From positions 868,001 through 932,000 of the forward strand of contig JALBUN010000009.1 in assembly GCA_025174535.1 (NCBI GenBank): a stretch of DNA of 64,000 nt, written 5' to 3'. Below the pieces are notes generated by a model, which did not search any database, was not told where the DNA came from, and saw nothing but the letters and a program-made list of their open reading frames with translations. A program made the position numbers and the translations under genes. This stretch comes from Cantharellus purpuraceus (Eukaryota; Basidiomycota; Agaricomycetes; Cantharellales; Hydnaceae). Positions 35,673 through 46,594 of the stretch are shown one piece after another. How positions within the stretch are numbered: the first letter of the stretch is position 1; the number at the start of each line of letters is the position of its first letter.

Positions 35673-37565
35673 ATGATGGCCAAGCTGCAGCTCCCCGACT
35701 TCAGCAATCAGCCCGACAAGAAGACCCGACGGTATGACCGTCAGCTGCGGTGAGATATATTAATTTTCCATACTTTGGGGATATTCTTACGTCATGATAA
35801 GGCTATGGGCATCATCGGGACAGAACGCTCTCGAGTCTGCACGGATCCTTGTAATATCTGCATCCGCCACTTCAACCTCGATTCTAAAGAACCTTGTGTT
35901 ACCCGGCATCGGCCACTTCACTATCCTGGATCCAGAGGCTGTAACGCCGGAGGATGCTGGGAACAATTTCTTTTTGGAGGGTTTGAACAGTGTGGGCAAG
36001 TCAAGGGCCGAAGAAGCAGTGAGGCTTCTAGGAGAATTAAATGATGACGTTGAAGGGAAAGCCAACACTGCGGTGAGACTGGCCATTGCAACTTAAACAT
36101 AGGTTTTATTTACATACACGTTAGAGTCTTGACGAGCTCTTGAAAAGTGATCCAGGTTATCTGGCCGCTTTCACTTTAATTATCGCACATAACCTGGCGT
36201 CTCCTCTCTTGTCCAGACTTTCTGCGCTTATTTGGTCAGAGAAACATGGACCTTCACTGGTTGTTGTCCGGTCAGCAGGGTTCTTAGCAGAATTTTTCAT
36301 CCAGTTCCATGAGCACACTAGTTCGTTATTCTGTTTTCAAAATGGACACATATCAATTGGTTGCTTTCAGTTATTGACTCTCACAGCGAAACGGCGCCTT
36401 CACTGCGTATCGATAAGCCCTTTCCGGCTTTGCTAGAACACGCAACGTCGCTAGACCTGGACTCACTCGAGGACATCGATCACGGTCACATCCCGTATGT
36501 ACTGATCCTTGTTCGAGCCATGGAGGAATGGAAGAAAGCGGTGCGTTTCTTCAATGCTCCCCTTGTTTGCGTTGCTACTGATCTGCGACATTTCAAGCAT
36601 GACGGGAAGCCACCGCAATCTTACGGGGAGAAGCAAACATTCAAGAAGAGTATTGAGGCTATGAGGCGGAAGATAGACGAAGAGAACTTTGACGAGGCTG
36701 TGGCTCAAGCTTACCGCTCATGGACCCCCACTGTTGTCCCTTCTGACGTCGCTGTGTTGTTTTCTAATCCCGCATTTGACCATCCTCAAACATCTAGTTC
36801 TCCAAATGCCGCTATCTTTTTTCATCTTCTCGCCGCATTGCATCGTTTCACCCAGCAGCCGCCTTATACTCTCCCGCTCTCGTCGACTTTGCCGGATATG
36901 AAGTCTGACACAAACAGTTATATTCATATACAAACCCTGTATAAACGACAGGCCGAGCAAGAGAAGGAAGCTTTCAAAAGACTGATAGGGGAGGAGTTAT
37001 CTATTGACGACGAAACTATCGATGAGTTCGTGAAGAATGCCCATGGCTTACGCTTACTCCACGGAAAACCGTTTGGGGCAATTGACGGAGATAGGGAAGC
37101 ACTTGGTAAGCTCGTCAGTGAAGGCATCATAGATGTACTAATGAGCCATCAATGTTAGTGAATGCTTTACAAGCATGTCCGAAGGAGGCGGCCACGCATC
37201 TAGCCTTGTCAGCTCTAGCGGCGTTCCAGGGAAGGGAACCCGATTCAGCTGTCACTGCGGAAAAGTTAATGAAGGAGGTGCATGCAATTGTCGGCCCGTT
37301 TGAATGGCAAGATGAAGCGGCAGAGGCACTCGACAATGCAGTGGGCGAAATGTAAGTCGCTCGCAATTCCTTTTCTGTGTGACTGGCGACTGACTGCAAC
37401 CCAAGTGCCCGTGCACCTTCAGCAGATCTACCGAACACAGCCGCTTTCCTTGGAGGTCTCGTGGCGCAAGAAGCTATCAAGATGATCACTCGACAATATG
37501 TTCCGGTCAAGGGATACTGTGTGATCGATCTAGTGGGTAGCTGGACAGGTTGTTTGGGTGGTTAA
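35673..37565 (+). CDS. ULA1: NEDD8-activating enzyme E1 regulatory subunit Ula1 (NAE1/APPBP1)
   Basis: Non-catalytic half of the NEDD8/Rub1 E1; it pairs with Uba3 to activate NEDD8 for cullin modification. It starts [20 protein letters not shown] then [20 protein letters not shown]. The Rossmann loop is degenerate ([19 protein letters not shown]), as in other APPBP1 proteins that do not bind ATP. Then come [103 protein letters not shown]-like [32 protein letters not shown], and [20 protein letters not shown]. It ends [12 protein letters not shown]. Exons begin 35673-35749, 35802-36072, 36125-..., and the phases agree. All expected blocks are present. Confidence 0.94.
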
Positions 37566-38228
37566 TATGAAGAATGCCAAATCTGCTTTTGCTGAAGTTA
37601 GTGACAAAAGAAGTGACAATTTTGCTGTGTGACATGCTCTGGGCCTCCCATAGCACCAGGCTTTCCGCAAATTAAAAAAAGAGCTTCGCAGCAGAAGTAT
37701 AAACATATATTCAGTGCTTGCTAAATAGCATGTTAGATAGACCTACATAGTCTGTATAATCTTGCGACCAGCTCGATATTACTCCACAAGCGACTGGTTG
37801 TGTCGAGCTTTATGCACACCTCTGTATACGCGTATATTGACACCGACTACACAAGTGGTGTTATCTATGTAATGCATAAAAAGGATGAATAATTGCTGGG
37901 AAAACGCGTAGCAGGGACACACCAAGGCGACAATATCAACGTGGTGGTGGTTGGGTTGCAAACTCACGACATAACTAACTACATAGTACCTCAGCGGTGT
38001 CCAATAGCACGTGCCGATCGTATATTGACTTTCTTTGTCATATAAGCCAGACTTTCCAGGGCAAGTGAGAATATGTTGAACTCGGGGAAATGTTATGAAT
38101 GATGTAGCACCATCAATGGACTCATTATCCAAGCATTTGGTAGCCAAGCAGAGACAAGATACAGCTCCTGATTGTACAAGTTTTCCAAGCACGTGGTATA
38201 TAGCTAATAAAACAAATTCAAGCACCTG
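37566..38228. other. Intergenic region between convergent ULA1 and BNA1
   Basis: About 660 bp, AT-rich, with short open frames that lack recognisable motifs. Probably 3' untranslated sequence of both flanking genes. Confidence 0.4.
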
Positions 38229-38918
38229 TTACTTTGCGTCGGCAATCTCTCCGCATTCGGGGCATTTCCGGACATCTGGGTTGTTGATCCAATTGGTGAT
38301 TAAAGGTTTCAACTGCGTGCCCAAGTCAATGCAGTGAAAGGCATCTTCTCGAATGATGGTAGGCTTGGAGTGAGCGCTAGATCGACAATACCACCTGAGA
38401 CGATCTATGGTAGTGTGAGGTGGTGTGATGGAGATAAAATGACAAAATGCGAGAGCACACCGATAGATTGCTCGGGACGCCTGCGTTCTATAACTAAACC
38501 GATAGTATCGGCGAAGCGGACGGGGTTGTGAGGCGTGTTGACTAAAGAGGGGATTTAATTCAGGACACATTATTATCAATTAGCTTTGATACCGGGGAGC
38601 AGGAACATCTCTCCTTCGTTAATTTTAATGTCTTTAAAATCTTCGCCATCTACGACACGAAGGAGCATATCGCCTTTATACTGGTAAAACCACTCCTAAT
38701 ACATGGTAACGACTTAGCATATAGTCTGCTATTCATCAGACTCATCTCAATACCTCTGTTTCGTTCAAATGGTAGTCATTCCGTTCGTTCGGTCCACCGA
38801 CCGCCATGACAATGTAATCAGTGCCAGAGTACAGGCAGAAATTATTCACGGGGGGCTGTAGGAGATGCGAATTTTCAGAGAGCCACAAAGGAAGATTTAA
38901 AGGGGGTGCGAGCGGCAT
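38229..38918 (-). CDS. BNA1: 3-hydroxyanthranilate 3,4-dioxygenase
   Basis: Iron enzyme of the kynurenine route to NAD; opens the ring of 3-hydroxyanthranilate to give the quinolinate precursor. It starts [20 protein letters not shown] then [124 protein letters not shown] and a final [12 protein letters not shown]. The cupin iron ligands are visible: His in DYHLNE, Glu in NETE, and His in NTPHNP. The C-terminal CxxC is complete, while the upstream pair reads CRSS, so only part of a rubredoxin-like zinc site is seen. About 185 residues in several exons. A longer N-terminus is possible (upstream in-frame codons), but this ATG matches the family. Confidence 0.93.
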
Positions 38919-39937
38919 GGGGAAGAAAGAGGCCGAACAAGATACGGTGGTGGTCACACTGCTGTATAAGCCTGGCGCTTGAGAGCTCGCGGATGCTTTT
39001 CGTCCCTGATGTAACGGCTCTGTAGGTACTGTGTCAGTGATGTCTATCAGGTAGGACTATTGTCCAATGGTCGAACCCCCCCATAAATGCAACTTCCATC
39101 TTGCAATCTTTCATTCTCAAAAATGATAAGGAGAACTTCTGATCAGTTTAAAGAATCAATCCTACGATGTTTATTCGGGGTTACTTACCTAAAGCAAGCC
39201 ATTGACGTGGATAAGAATCACCCCCTTCCCCCTCCTCCCTTTCTGAACGCGCGCTCTCCACAGTTGACGTTTAGCCATGCAGTCGAGATCTGCCAGCAAC
39301 TAGAGCCCAAGCAAAGCATGTCTTTACAGACTTGACAGAACGTTTCCTGCCTCTACTGAATTTTATGCCCGCTGAAAAGCAAGAGCCACGCTTTTTTCTG
39401 AAAGCTGAGTGGTTGTCAATACTGGCTCTCTCGCATGCCCAAGAATTTCTGCTGGGCAGTGAGTGTCTCGCAGCGGACTTCTCAAGGCACCCACGACTGT
39501 AGAATCTCCCCTTTAGTTAGAAATGACTTAAATAGGACTAATAGATTTGCCGATAGTTTTCTCCTATCACCTGGCTGATCGAAATCAGAAACCCCATCTC
39601 GCTCGCGTTGCCTCCCTTCTGCCCTAAATTCTTCTTGACCCTTCTCTTGTTTTCGCCCCATCGACCTGTCTCACAAAAGTCACATACCATGGAGAAACTT
39701 GTGCTGACATGTGTCCTAAGGCTGGTGGCTTTGCGTCAGAGTTCATGACTTTAAGACGACTTGTAGTGCTAATGCGGAAAAGAGCGTGTTATGTTATTCA
39801 CAAAGAAGTGTCCTTTCCTGTCGTCGAAGTTCAGCTTCCCGAAGGTTCATCATCATTCTAGTCACAAGGGTAACGGACAGAGCCCAAACGCAACTATGTG
39901 GGTTTGCATGAAGCTGAGGCAACTAGCTGACAGGGAA
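38919..39937. other. Intergenic region, no gene recognised
   Basis: About 1.0 kb between BNA1 and the second DUF6533 gene. Short open frames only. Confidence 0.4.
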
Positions 39938-41216
39938 TCACTTACAATAAACCCAATTCTGATTCAGATGCCTAGAAGAGTTTGTCATGAAAAAATGCGT
40001 ATAATCAGCACGGTGAGGACAACATACTGGTGCTCGGAACGATACAACTAAGTTCAGCCAGCCCAGTGCTGTTGGATATGGAATGAGAAAGGAAACAACC
40101 GTTTAGTAGACAAACCATACCACTGATAGCCTAAGAATAAACTCAGGCTTTCAAAGATAGGACGAAACGCGGAGGCACTCTACTTACAAAAAAAAACCCG
40201 ATCCCATCTCTAGACAAAGCTTTGAGCAACACGAAGTTGCCCCCTCTCGGGCGACTAAGTGCATTGAATACAACCATCGATAACGAGAATAAATCAAAGA
40301 CGACCTGAACAGACGTCTGCACTCTGAGGCACAAGAATAACTGAGTACTCACAATACAGGCCCATGCAAACTTCAACGTAGGTGGTGTCATGGCCAATGT
40401 ACACGAGTTAAGTTCCGAACTGAACAATGCATTCGCTGGGAAGTCCCCATACTGCTGAGAAGCGCAACGAACAGAAGATGGGTGTAGTGTCCTTACGCAA
40501 TACTTCGCGAGCTGTGAAACCCACAGCAACGATTGTCGCGGTCTCTATCAGCACAAAGGTAACCATCGTAAGGATCATTATGGTCCGCCGGGCGTCCCAA
40601 AGCTTCCAGAGCTTCAGCATGATGACGGCTAGGATGACAAGTTTAATGCTCGCTGATCCCTACTCTACACCCAAGCAAACTCACCATGGGAAATAGCAAT
40701 CGAGATGATTGCAACACAACAGACTGTCATCCACAAGGCCTTACAACTAGGTGTTAGTAGTAAGCATCAGCACAGACGGAAGGCAATTTTGGATCCTGAC
40801 AACTGCAAACAGATCGTTTAATCAGTCTCGTTATCTTTCACTGAGATAAATACTTGCATTATCCGAGAGGCCCCACGAGTTGATTCCACTAAGAGCTGCA
40901 ACATTTTAAGCGAGGATCTGTGATCTGTTATGAGACGTTTACCATGTGCAGTGACGATGAGCATGACCTCCACAATGTAGCGATTGCTGAGTAGAGCCCA
41001 TTTGACAACAGTCGCACGAGTGGGCCAGATAAGTTGTCTCTCTTGCTCAAACGTCAAGCAGTGATCATAAAGAAGAACAATAAGCCCCGCCACTGAGCAT
41101 ACACGCATGAATTGAAGTGTTCCATGAATGAGACAAGACATACCACTAAGATAGCGGGTGACCACTACACCTTCAACGGAAGCGGCGTATAGCGCAGACA
41201 TGTCGGTTGAATCCAT
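39938..41216 (-). CDS. DUF6533-type seven-helix membrane protein (copy 2)
   Basis: Starts MDSTDMSALYAASVEGVVVT then RYLS, and after a 51-bp intron VAGLIVLLYDHCLTFEQERQ with LIWPTRATVVKWALLSNRYI and VEVMLIVTAHG. This is the DUF6533 signature. Further exons: LSGINSWGLSDNA, KALWMTVCCVAIISIAISHG, VILAVIMLKLWKLWDARRTI with MILTMVTFVLIETATIVAVG, TPPTLKFAWACI, QVVFDLFSLSMVVFNALSRP, GNFVLLKALSRDGIGFFF and LGWLNLVVSFRAP near the C-terminus. Hydrophobic blocks fit seven helices. The last exon is uncertain: reading through gives a TGA at 39940-39938, and a possible further intron gives a TAA four bases away. Function unknown; the family is greatly expanded in Agaricomycetes. Confidence 0.8.
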
Positions 41217-42256
41217 GGTCGAAAGAATATAACCAAGAGACGGTCAACATCGGCACGGAATTGTGAGACAATGGAAGTGGAGATTATATACTTGCAAGTA
41301 CCTAGCCAGGTCTCCAAGCTCTTGATGGCATCAGTGAAGCAGAGGCTGGGCAACGGCATCCAAGGGCGTCAAAGATGGCATGCAGGCGGCAGATCCGACG
41401 TCAAACAGCGGTTGTAGGAAGCGACCGACGTCTTGTCAAGCGGCCTGTCAGATGCAACAGTGTTGTCTGTTTGAACATGAACTGGGATGCAACTCTAAAA
41501 CACATAGTATTGATTTATGAAAGGTGGAGAAAACACTAATTTGCACCTCCAAGGCAAACCGTCAGGTAGCGCCTTTGTCAGCAGAATGGATGGCAGGTTG
41601 AGGAAGAGCGCCACGTCGGCAGCTACAGTGCATGTGAGTCAACTTTCGATTTTGAGTTCGTCGTGCCCACCTATCCCACAGGCCAGTTTACGGCACGTAC
41701 CAACAAATTTGAGTCGAACTCTCGTTTACGGTCGTGATACATATGGGGTCGCCTGCTGCGTCAACATGTAGTACCTTGCTCAGAACTCTCAACGTTGAGC
41801 GTTGCGTAGCACCGATTCGGTACTAGATAATATGCAATCATGAAGGCATCGACCACTGGGAGCCTTTGACCATTACAGTAACGAAAGAAACACGTGCACA
41901 GGTAGCCATAGCGCCCCAGCAACATATGGCTGATTAATATCTCCCATGTATCCAGAGGACACAGAAAGAGAGATCATCGATCTTAACTCGAAAGCCCTGG
42001 GCGCTTTCTAGATGGCATCTCATGACAGTACAACAGATCGTTACAGCGATGGGCAAAAAGTGGCTTCTGGAAGCTTCTGGGTGTATTACAAGTCTCACAA
42101 CCTTCACAGAGCCCTAGGGACATGCTTCAGGAACAATCGCGGTTATTGCATGATGCGTCTTTCCGACCCTCGATAATGTTTCTTCAGGCAAAAGTGCGCT
42201 GATCGGCCGCATCTCCAGCTCATCGCAACCGCAACTCGAATGTAATTTATTTACAA
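41217..42256. other. Intergenic region, no gene recognised
   Basis: About 1.0 kb between the 5' end of the second DUF6533 gene and the MITE-like element. Short frames only. Confidence 0.4.
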
Positions 42257-42260
42257 TATA

Positions 42261-42756
42261 GTAGAGAGTATTTGTTACCAATATTTATTAGGACGGCTAA
42301 TGAATTTTTATAAACTAATAATACAAGCGCCAAGGTTACTAATAATTCACAAAGGTCTACACGTGACAGGAACGTGACATAGACCTCAATTGACACTGCG
42401 CTGAGCAGTTGATAACTTTTCACGTGGCTTGCGTGGAAGGGAGGCTGTGTTGAGACCGGTGAGAGAGAGGTGAGCCGGCTGGGGGAAGGTGTGCCGAGTG
42501 AGAGGTGAGCCGGGGGAGGTGTGCTGAGTTTGAGGGTCCAAATGAAAAGTCAGGTCAGCCAGTGACAACAATGGAGGGGTGTAGAAGGGGTAAAAGGACC
42601 GTAGAGCAGCTCAGGCGGGATGGCAGCCATGTGAGGTGAGACGCGGTGTGTTAGTGGACGCGTTCTTTACTATTAACTTCCCACAGTCTACTAGTAACTA
42701 TTAATCTGCCCGGCATACGCCGGAGCCAATAATTATTGGTAACAAATACTCTCTAG
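42261..42756. mobile_element. MITE-like non-autonomous DNA transposon, 496 bp
   Basis: Inverted ends match for about 30 bases: the left end reads GTAGAGAGTATTTGTTACCA and the right end, reverse-complemented, reads CTAGAGAGTATTTGTTACCA. Both continue with AATA and then TTATT-like sequence, with few mismatches. Each end is flanked by TATA (42257-42260 and 42757-42760), which fits a target-site duplication. There is no transposase frame inside. The middle holds a G-rich stretch with an imperfect direct repeat. Confidence 0.8.
42462..42535. repeat. Imperfect direct repeat inside the MITE-like element
   Basis: Two neighbouring copies of about 33-36 bp follow GGTGAGCCGG then a G run, then GGTGTGCCGAGT or GGTGTGCTGAGT. 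They differ by small insertions. The repeat is strongly purine-rich on the plus strand. Confidence 0.6.
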
Positions 42757-42949
42757 TATACCCACAGCTTGCGGGCCATTAGAACGTGGGTGAGTATTGT
42801 CCAACGTCCGTGTTTTACGCCTTTCCTTAATTAATGAAGTTTGCTTCCGAACGTTTGAACACCAGGTACCTACCCATACTTTCCTCTCTGCGAATGTTAA
42901 ACTCCAGTATCTGACTCTAGCCTGATCGTCTTGGCAAGCATGTCGTTCA

Positions 42950-43660
42950 TCTTTTGGGCGACCTGGAGTCTACAAAGTGAGGATGGGTGGCGGGCAATGG
43001 ACACGCTATTCCCTACCATTCGATCTTTACGCCAAATATGGACTTGAGGCCACAAGAGTTGAAGCTATGGCAACAGCTTTCGTCCAAGCTAATACCACTA
43101 TTTCCATTCCTACGATTCCGGACATGCTCGAGGGTAAAGACTGTGTAATGATTTTGATGACTCGCCTTCCAGGAGAGCGCTTCTTCGAGCATTTCGACTA
43201 TCTCACCCTGACAGATGTCGACATCATGAAAGCAACTCTTCGTGATGGGCTAGACCAGCTTCACAGGCTGCCACCCCCTACGCAATCTGTGTGGGGATTT
43301 GGAGGAGGTCCTTGCAAAAGTTATCGAGTCCGTCCTGATGACAGTTGGTCCCTTTGACTCTATCCGCGGTCTTCGTGGCTTTCTATACACAAGTGTTTGC
43401 AATGAACACCATGGTCGTTTACACGCTTGCCGAGCATCCTACTCTTGAACCCACAAGATATGCTTAACGCATGGAGATATCGCCCCTTCAAATCTACTCA
43501 TATCTGCAAGTCGCCTAAAATGTCTAATAGACTGGGAATACGCGGGATGACTCCTCGAATACTGGGATTCCTAATGGCTGAGACGGCAATCTTACTCAGA
43601 ATGGTTTAACCTTTTCAGGGATATCTTCCCTCAGTATGAAACAGAGCTGAGGTTGGGCTG
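42950..43660 (+). pseudogene. Decayed aminoglycoside-phosphotransferase-like (APH/choline kinase fold) gene
   Basis: The first part reads GRPGVYKVRMGGGQW, ANTTISIPTIPDMLEGKD, MILMTRLPGERFFEH, then LRDGLDQLHRLPPPTQSVWG. It ends in a stop soon after GGGPCKSYRVRPDDS. The homologous continuation VGPFDSIRGLRGFL lies in another frame. The catalytic loop LTHGDIAPSNLLI and the metal-binding LIDWEYAG follow in a further frame. WEYAG runs into TGA (43548-43550) where Trp is usual, and the next codons LLEYWDS run into TAA. The order of motifs matches fungal APH-like kinases. Introns might explain one frame change, but not the two in-frame stops in the C-terminal part. Confidence 0.75.
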
Positions 43661-45109
43661 GCATTTTTAGCCATTGATTTTTCTCCGTGATGGGTCTGAC
43701 TTCTGGAGAGCTGCAAGCATAGGTGGATATCTGTCACTCAGAGTATTTACTTTATTATATGCCTCTTTGTTGCTAATGGGTTGCATTTTGTTTATACCTG
43801 AGACTCTGACTTATTCTCATGCCTGAATTAGGACATGGAGTGCTGCTTCATGGACTAGGCAGATTTGGAAGATACAGGGACCTTATAACATCCTCCCTTA
43901 CGTTAATATGATCATTGCTCCTTCTGGCAGGTAAACGGCAGGTAAACCAGGGTTCTAAATCATCTTAAGACGATGTAGCTATCTGTATCTTGCTGAGCAT
44001 ATCATAGAGCGCGTCTGAGCTCCAGTTACCACGTTGACCTGTACCCTGCTTAATAGAAGAAGTTAAAAGATAGACAGAGAATGACTTACTAATACTCACC
44101 ATTACACACGTGCTGGAAGTGCCAATATCGTCGTCAGCAATTTCACAGATCCAAGCGCTCCAAGGGCCACCAAATCCATTTGGTTGGGGGTTATGCTCTG
44201 ATATCATCGAGAGTGACGGCGATACACTAGTGAAAAATGCCATCACCGCTGGAAAATAAGGTCATGTAGACGAGTCCTGGAAAGAGTTGAAACCGTAATG
44301 TCTGCAGTAACGAACAAGTGCGTATAAGCGCCGTCCTTCGATATTTATTGAATCGAGTGAAGCAGCTAGCTCTTAAAGCACATGGCTGCCTGATTCTTAA
44401 GGTGCAAGTAGAAATTTTGATAAGCTGTGAAGAGGAATTCAATAGGGGTACATACGGGTTTGATCGTTTGCTAACTCTTATTGAAGGGGAGCTTGAGAAG
44501 CGACTAGCCATCTTCATAGTATACATACATAGCGGAAGTTTGAGCAGATTATTTTCTGAAACTTACAGTAAGCATGTTTCATTCCAAAACTAATACTCTA
44601 CTGTGGGACTGATTTGAATAGATCCTGTCGTGCGTGCTTTTCGCGACGTCGACCTCCTATCACTGTCTTCATAAGCAAGTATTACGGTCGAAGGCGCCAC
44701 GGATGTCCGGAATCACCACAAATAACAAGGCAGTGGGAAACTTCCCTAGGCTGGCGTCCAGAAATGAGTCACATTAATCTGAGCACCATCACCTAGTTTG
44801 TACAAAATCTATCGGAGAAAGTTGTGTGATTTACCTCCGAGCTTTTCACGCACCTGTGCGCGTTTTGGCCTGTGACTAATATTCAATGCGATAGATCACA
44901 AGACACTACTCATTCGATCTGGAGTTCAGACTATATACTAAGAAGTTGATATCTGACGAATCATTGCATATAATCAAAGCAAGTTCTTTATAAGCTATAA
45001 AGATTGCCGGTCTGACGCCATAGTTTCAAATCCTGCGCTACCCCGTAATCCCTATAAAGATGCTAACTTTGGTCGTACTACTCGGTATCCGCAGCTTGCT
45101 CTCAAGACC
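43661..45109. other. Mostly non-coding region with unrecognised frames
   Basis: About 1.45 kb. On the minus strand near 44230-43965 a frame reads GFGGPWSAWICEIADDD and, across a possible intron, GTGQRGNWSSDALYDMLSK. It looks protein-like but I cannot assign a family and see no complete gene. Just before the oxygenase gene, CTTTATAAGC near 44986 could be a TATA-like site. Confidence 0.35.
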
Positions 45110-46178
45110 ATGACTGACGTCGTGCCAACTTCGCTCTTCTACTTCCAACCACCAAAGGACGGCTCTCCCGCGTGGATATATATCGACGCTGATCCAGTCA
45201 CAGGGGAGCGTACCACCAACTATGGAAAGGAAGAGAAATCGGTCGATATAGAGAACGTTCGAGGAACGCAAGATTCTTACTCTCTAGACACTTCAGGATT
45301 CCAATACTTCACCCATGATGCTGCTCACAAGAAGTTTGCCGATCATGAGGAAGTCAAGAAGGAGTATTACCCGGAGAGTGTCGATTTGCTGAAGAAAATT
45401 ACGGGGGCCAACCGTGTTGTAATATTCGATCACAGTATGTGTTTACTTCTTCTTTTCTGGGCGCGCGGACCCGGGGCTTATGGTACATCTAGCCATTCGT
45501 CGACATCGTCCCGGAGTAGCAGATACGTCCGAGGAAAACCGGCAGCCTGTGAGTACGGCCAGGAAACAGTGTTCTGAGTATACCCTCATCCCCTCAAAAG
45601 GTCACTCAAGTCCATGTGGATCAAACACCCGAGTCAGCTGCGAACCGAGTACGAAAGCATGTTCCCGACATCGCCCCCGAGCTACTGAAGCATCGATTCC
45701 AAATCATCAACCTCTGGCGGCCAATCTCACATCCCGCTGATGACTTTCCTCTGGCGTTGTGCGATTATCGCACTATCAATTGGGATCAAGACCTCGTGCC
45801 GACCACGCTCAAATACAAGGATCACAACGGAGAGACATTCAGTGTCAAGTACAACCCAGAACACAAGTGGAAATACCTAAAAGGCATGAGACCAGATGAG
45901 GGCGTTTTGATAAAATGGTACTCTTTGATGTAACGTTATAGCAGTTGTCGTGCTGACTATGTTGATCCATATAGTTTCGATTCGAAAATGGACGGTAGCG
46001 TTGCTATTCTAACCCCCCATACCGCATTCATCGATCCCACCACTCCGAAGGATGCGCCTCGCAGAGAGAGCATCGAGCTCAGAGCGCTTGTATTGTGAGT
46101 AGCACCGCTAGCTCTCAGACCATCTACCACATTGACGTCTTCCATCGTAGCTATGATGATCTTCCCAACGGAGCATAG
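45110..46178 (+). CDS. CmcJ/AsaB-type hydroxylase-methyltransferase-family oxygenase (putative Fe(II)/2-oxoglutarate fold)
   Basis: Five exons: 45110-45434, 45493-45548, 45601-45917, 45975-46094 and 46151-46178. They sum to 846 nt (281 residues), the usual size of this fungal family. It starts MTDVVPTSLFYFQPPKDGSP. Then follow AWIYIDADPVTGERTTNYGK, DTSGFQYFTHDAAHKKFADH, TGANRVVIFDH, TIRRHRPG, the metal motif VTQVHVDQTPESA, and FQIINLWRPISHPADDFPLA, then LCDYRTINWDQDLV, YNPEHKWKYLKGMRPDEGVL, and DGSVAILTPHTAFIDPTTPK. It ends LRALVFYDDLPNGA. His and Asp of HVD and the distal His of PHTAF are the likely iron ligands. Relatives act in fungal secondary metabolism, but no partner biosynthetic gene is beside it. 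It converges with the copper radical oxidase. Confidence 0.9.
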
Positions 46179-46594
46179 TCTCTCTCATATGTATTATTGC
46201 AACGGTGTATCCCATATTTGTACAGAATTAGTGGTCGCGCATAGGATCCCCAACTCTACTCTTGCTATCATCACTGCTCTGGTTATCACCACTCTTTACT
46301 CTTGCAATCTTTGGATTTAATATCGTGAACGAAAGTTATATGCATTATCATTCATCTACCCATCAGACTCAGATCTCCCTCCGTCTGGTTGCGTGGAAAT
46401 GAGTCCAGTCTATCCACACAATGTATGAGGTAAACGAGTGAAATGAGCGTCGGGAAGGAACGGTAGATCTTAAGAACGAGAAAACAGAGAGAAAGGAAAA
46501 CATCCATAGAATTGGTCCATTACTGGTGCATAAATATACGCTGTGACCAGAAATCCTGTGCGACACCAGTTACCCGTTTTCCCGAAAAAGGGGC
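46179..46594. other. Intergenic region between convergent oxygenase and oxidase genes
   Basis: About 415 bp, probably 3' untranslated sequence of both genes. Nothing else recognised. Confidence 0.4.

Noticed and set aside
37779..38225. 148-codon minus-strand frame downstream of BNA1
   Set aside because: No motif and low-quality composition; it lies in the 3' region between convergent genes.
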